From Altererythrobacter sp. (GTDB taxonomy: Bacteria; Pseudomonadota; Alphaproteobacteria; Sphingomonadales; Sphingomonadaceae): a stretch of 6,749 bases of DNA. The DNA lies in NCBI GenBank assembly GCA_011524425.1, contig WTKI01000164.1, positions 1-6,749 of the forward strand, written 5' to 3'. Below are positions 5,499 through 6,749 of this stretch, in pieces (the first letter of the stretch is position 1; each line of letters starts with the position of its first letter). The notes below the pieces were generated by a model. The model searched no databases and had not been told where the DNA came from. It saw nothing but the letters and a program-made list of their open reading frames with translations. The position numbers and the translations under genes are program-made.

Positions 5499-6749
5499 AT
5501 GACGGAGGGGTCAACACACGATCTTGTCGACGGCGACATTGATCAGGCGCGCTATTTCTTTTGCGGAATAGGCGGATCTGGAATGCTTCCCCTTGCGCAA
5601 ATCGTCCATGGCTTGGGCGAAGATGTGTCCGGCTCTGATCGAAGCTATGACCAGGGACGCACCCCTGACAAGTTTGAATGGCTGAAGGCCAATGGTTTCA
5701 AGCTCTATCCTCAAGACGGCAGCGGTATCGTTTCATCCGACCAGATACTGATCGCATCCGCAGCCATCGAAGACACCGTCCCAGAGGTTGCCAAGGCGCG
5801 CGAGCTGGGTTGTGAGAGGCTAACCAGGGCTGAACTGCTGTCGGACCTGTTCAATGCCGCAGGCTATTCGTTTGCGGTTGCAGGTACCAGCGGCAAGTCG
5901 ACTGTCACAGGCATGCTGGGCTGGATCCTTCAACATGAAGGCCACGAGCCGACGATTATGAATGGCGCAGTGATGAAAAACTTCATCAGCGACACCAATC
6001 CGTTTGCGAGCGCTAAAGTGGGCAATGCGCATCTCTTCGTGAGCGAAGTTGACGAAAGCGATGGCTCCATAGCGCTTTATCGGCCAACCGTCGGGTTGCT
6101 ACTGAATGTAAGTCTGGATCACAAAAGCATGGAAGAGCTTCGCGTGCTATTCGGCGATTTTCTGAAAGCGTCGGGTTGTGCGGTTGTCAATGCAGACAGC
6201 TTAGAAGCCAAGGTCTTGGCTGAGGCTTGCGAGCAAACGCTCACCTTCAGTACGCAAACTGAAAATGCTGACATTGCCGTGTTGCAGGAATCTATCGATG
6301 CAGGTCCGCTGTCTATCCGCGCTGCTGTGATGGACAACCGCGATCAATCGGTTTGGCCATTGATCCTGCCGATGCCAGGGCTGCACAATCTATCCAATGC
6401 GCTTGCTGCAATTTCAGCTGCGAGCGCGGCGGGGATTGCTGTCAGCAGAGCAGTCTATGCCTTGCGCTCTTTCAAAGGGCTCGGAAGGCGGTTTGACGTT
6501 GTTGACACAACCGACGACAACATCACTGTAATCGACGATTTTGGTCACAATCCGGAAAAGTGCGCGGCAACCTTGCGCACTCTCAAAGCTCATCCTGGGC
6601 GGGTAATCGCGTTCTTCCAACCGCATGGCTACGGACCATTACGGCAAATGGGTCACGAGCTGGCAGAAACCTTTGCGCGCGAGCTGGACGATGGCGATCA
6701 CACTATCATGTGCGACCCAGTCTATTTTGGCGGCACTGTCGATCGCAGC
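5499..6749 (+). CDS. MurC/Mpl-type Mur ligase, partial at right edge (possible murein peptide ligase)
   Basis: The frame is open from ATG 5499 to the window end, giving 417 residues; MurC and Mpl are about 455-490, so the C-terminal end is missing. Mur ligases use ATP to join UDP-MurNAc (or its peptide) to an amino acid or peptide. Domain 1 has GIGGSGM (23-29), as in MurC/Mpl. The central domain has the P-loop GTSGKST (129-135), SEVDESDGS (182-190), NVSLDH (203-208) and PGLHN (293-297). The C-terminal domain has GLGRRFD (327-333), DDFGHNP (346-352) and FFQPHGYG (372-379). Housekeeping MurC normally has GTHGKTT, DDYGHHP and FQPHRYTR, so this looks like a second, divergent family member. The neighbouring LD-carboxypeptidase favours an Mpl-like role, attaching recycled peptide to UDP-MurNAc, but that is inference. 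An in-frame stop at 5475 fixes this ATG as the first; GAGGA lies four bases upstream. Confidence 0.88.
   Translation, partial: MTEGSTHDLVDGDIDQARYFFCGIGGSGMLPLAQIVHGLGEDVSGSDRSYDQGRTPDKFEWLKANGFKLYPQDGSGIVSSDQILIASAAIEDTVPEVAKARELGCERLTRAELLSDLFNAAGYSFAVAGTSGKSTVTGMLGWILQHEGHEPTIMNGAVMKNFISDTNPFASAKVGNAHLFVSEVDESDGSIALYRPTVGLLLNVSLDHKSMEELRVLFGDFLKASGCAVVNADSLEAKVLAEACEQTLTFSTQTENADIAVLQESIDAGPLSIRAAVMDNRDQSVWPLILPMPGLHNLSNALAAISAASAAGIAVSRAVYALRSFKGLGRRFDVVDTTDDNITVIDDFGHNPEKCAATLRTLKAHPGRVIAFFQPHGYGPLRQMGHELAETFARELDDGDHTIMCDPVYFGGTVDRS

Noticed and set aside
5444..5539. Longer N-terminus for the LD-carboxypeptidase starting at 5539
   Set aside because: The family begins at the IAICAPA strand just after the ATG at 5443, that ATG has a good ribosome binding site, and the extension would overlap the Mur ligase start.
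5511..6626. Several minus-strand open frames of 60-72 codons opposite the Mur ligase
   Set aside because: They are antisense to a frame that stays open for 417 codons with all Mur ligase motifs in order, so they are shadows.

Overview
The window looks like chromosome from an alphaproteobacterium, most likely a sphingomonad or Erythrobacter relative. This rests on the look of the DnaN, FabD and FabG proteins, a Caulobacter-like promoter pattern, and base composition a little above half G+C from hand counts of a few lines. The taxonomic call is inference. No rRNA, tRNA, CRISPR, insertion sequence or phage gene was seen. The longest gap between genes is 169 bases.

Six genes lie head to tail on the minus strand. 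In transcription order they are a cytoplasmic S66 LD-carboxypeptidase (ldcA-like, 5443 down to 4613), fabD (4581 to 3643), fabG (3643 to 2882), dnaN (2712 to 1585), a small exported protein of unknown function (1588 to 1163) and a DUF2855 protein (1089 to 1). A seventh gene, for a MurC/Mpl-type Mur ligase, reads the other way from 5499 and runs off the right edge.

The genes fall into three groups. At the right, the LD-carboxypeptidase and the Mur ligase are divergent across 55 bases and together suggest peptidoglycan recycling: one trims D-Ala from muramyl tetrapeptides in the cytoplasm, the other may reattach the recovered peptide to UDP-MurNAc. In the middle, fabD and fabG overlap by one base (TGATG) and supply malonyl-ACP formation and beta-ketoacyl-ACP reduction for type II fatty acid synthesis. 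The carboxypeptidase stops only 31 bases before fabD, so these three may share a transcript. After a 169-base gap that probably carries the dnaN promoter, dnaN overlaps the small exported-protein gene by four bases (ATGA). The DUF2855 gene follows 73 bases later with its own strong ribosome binding site.

Most of the window is ordinary housekeeping sequence. The items most worth a second look are the divergent recycling pair with its unusual Mur ligase motifs, an 8-base inverted repeat in their shared control region, a 10-base palindrome in the putative dnaN promoter, and the exported acidic-tailed protein translationally coupled to dnaN.
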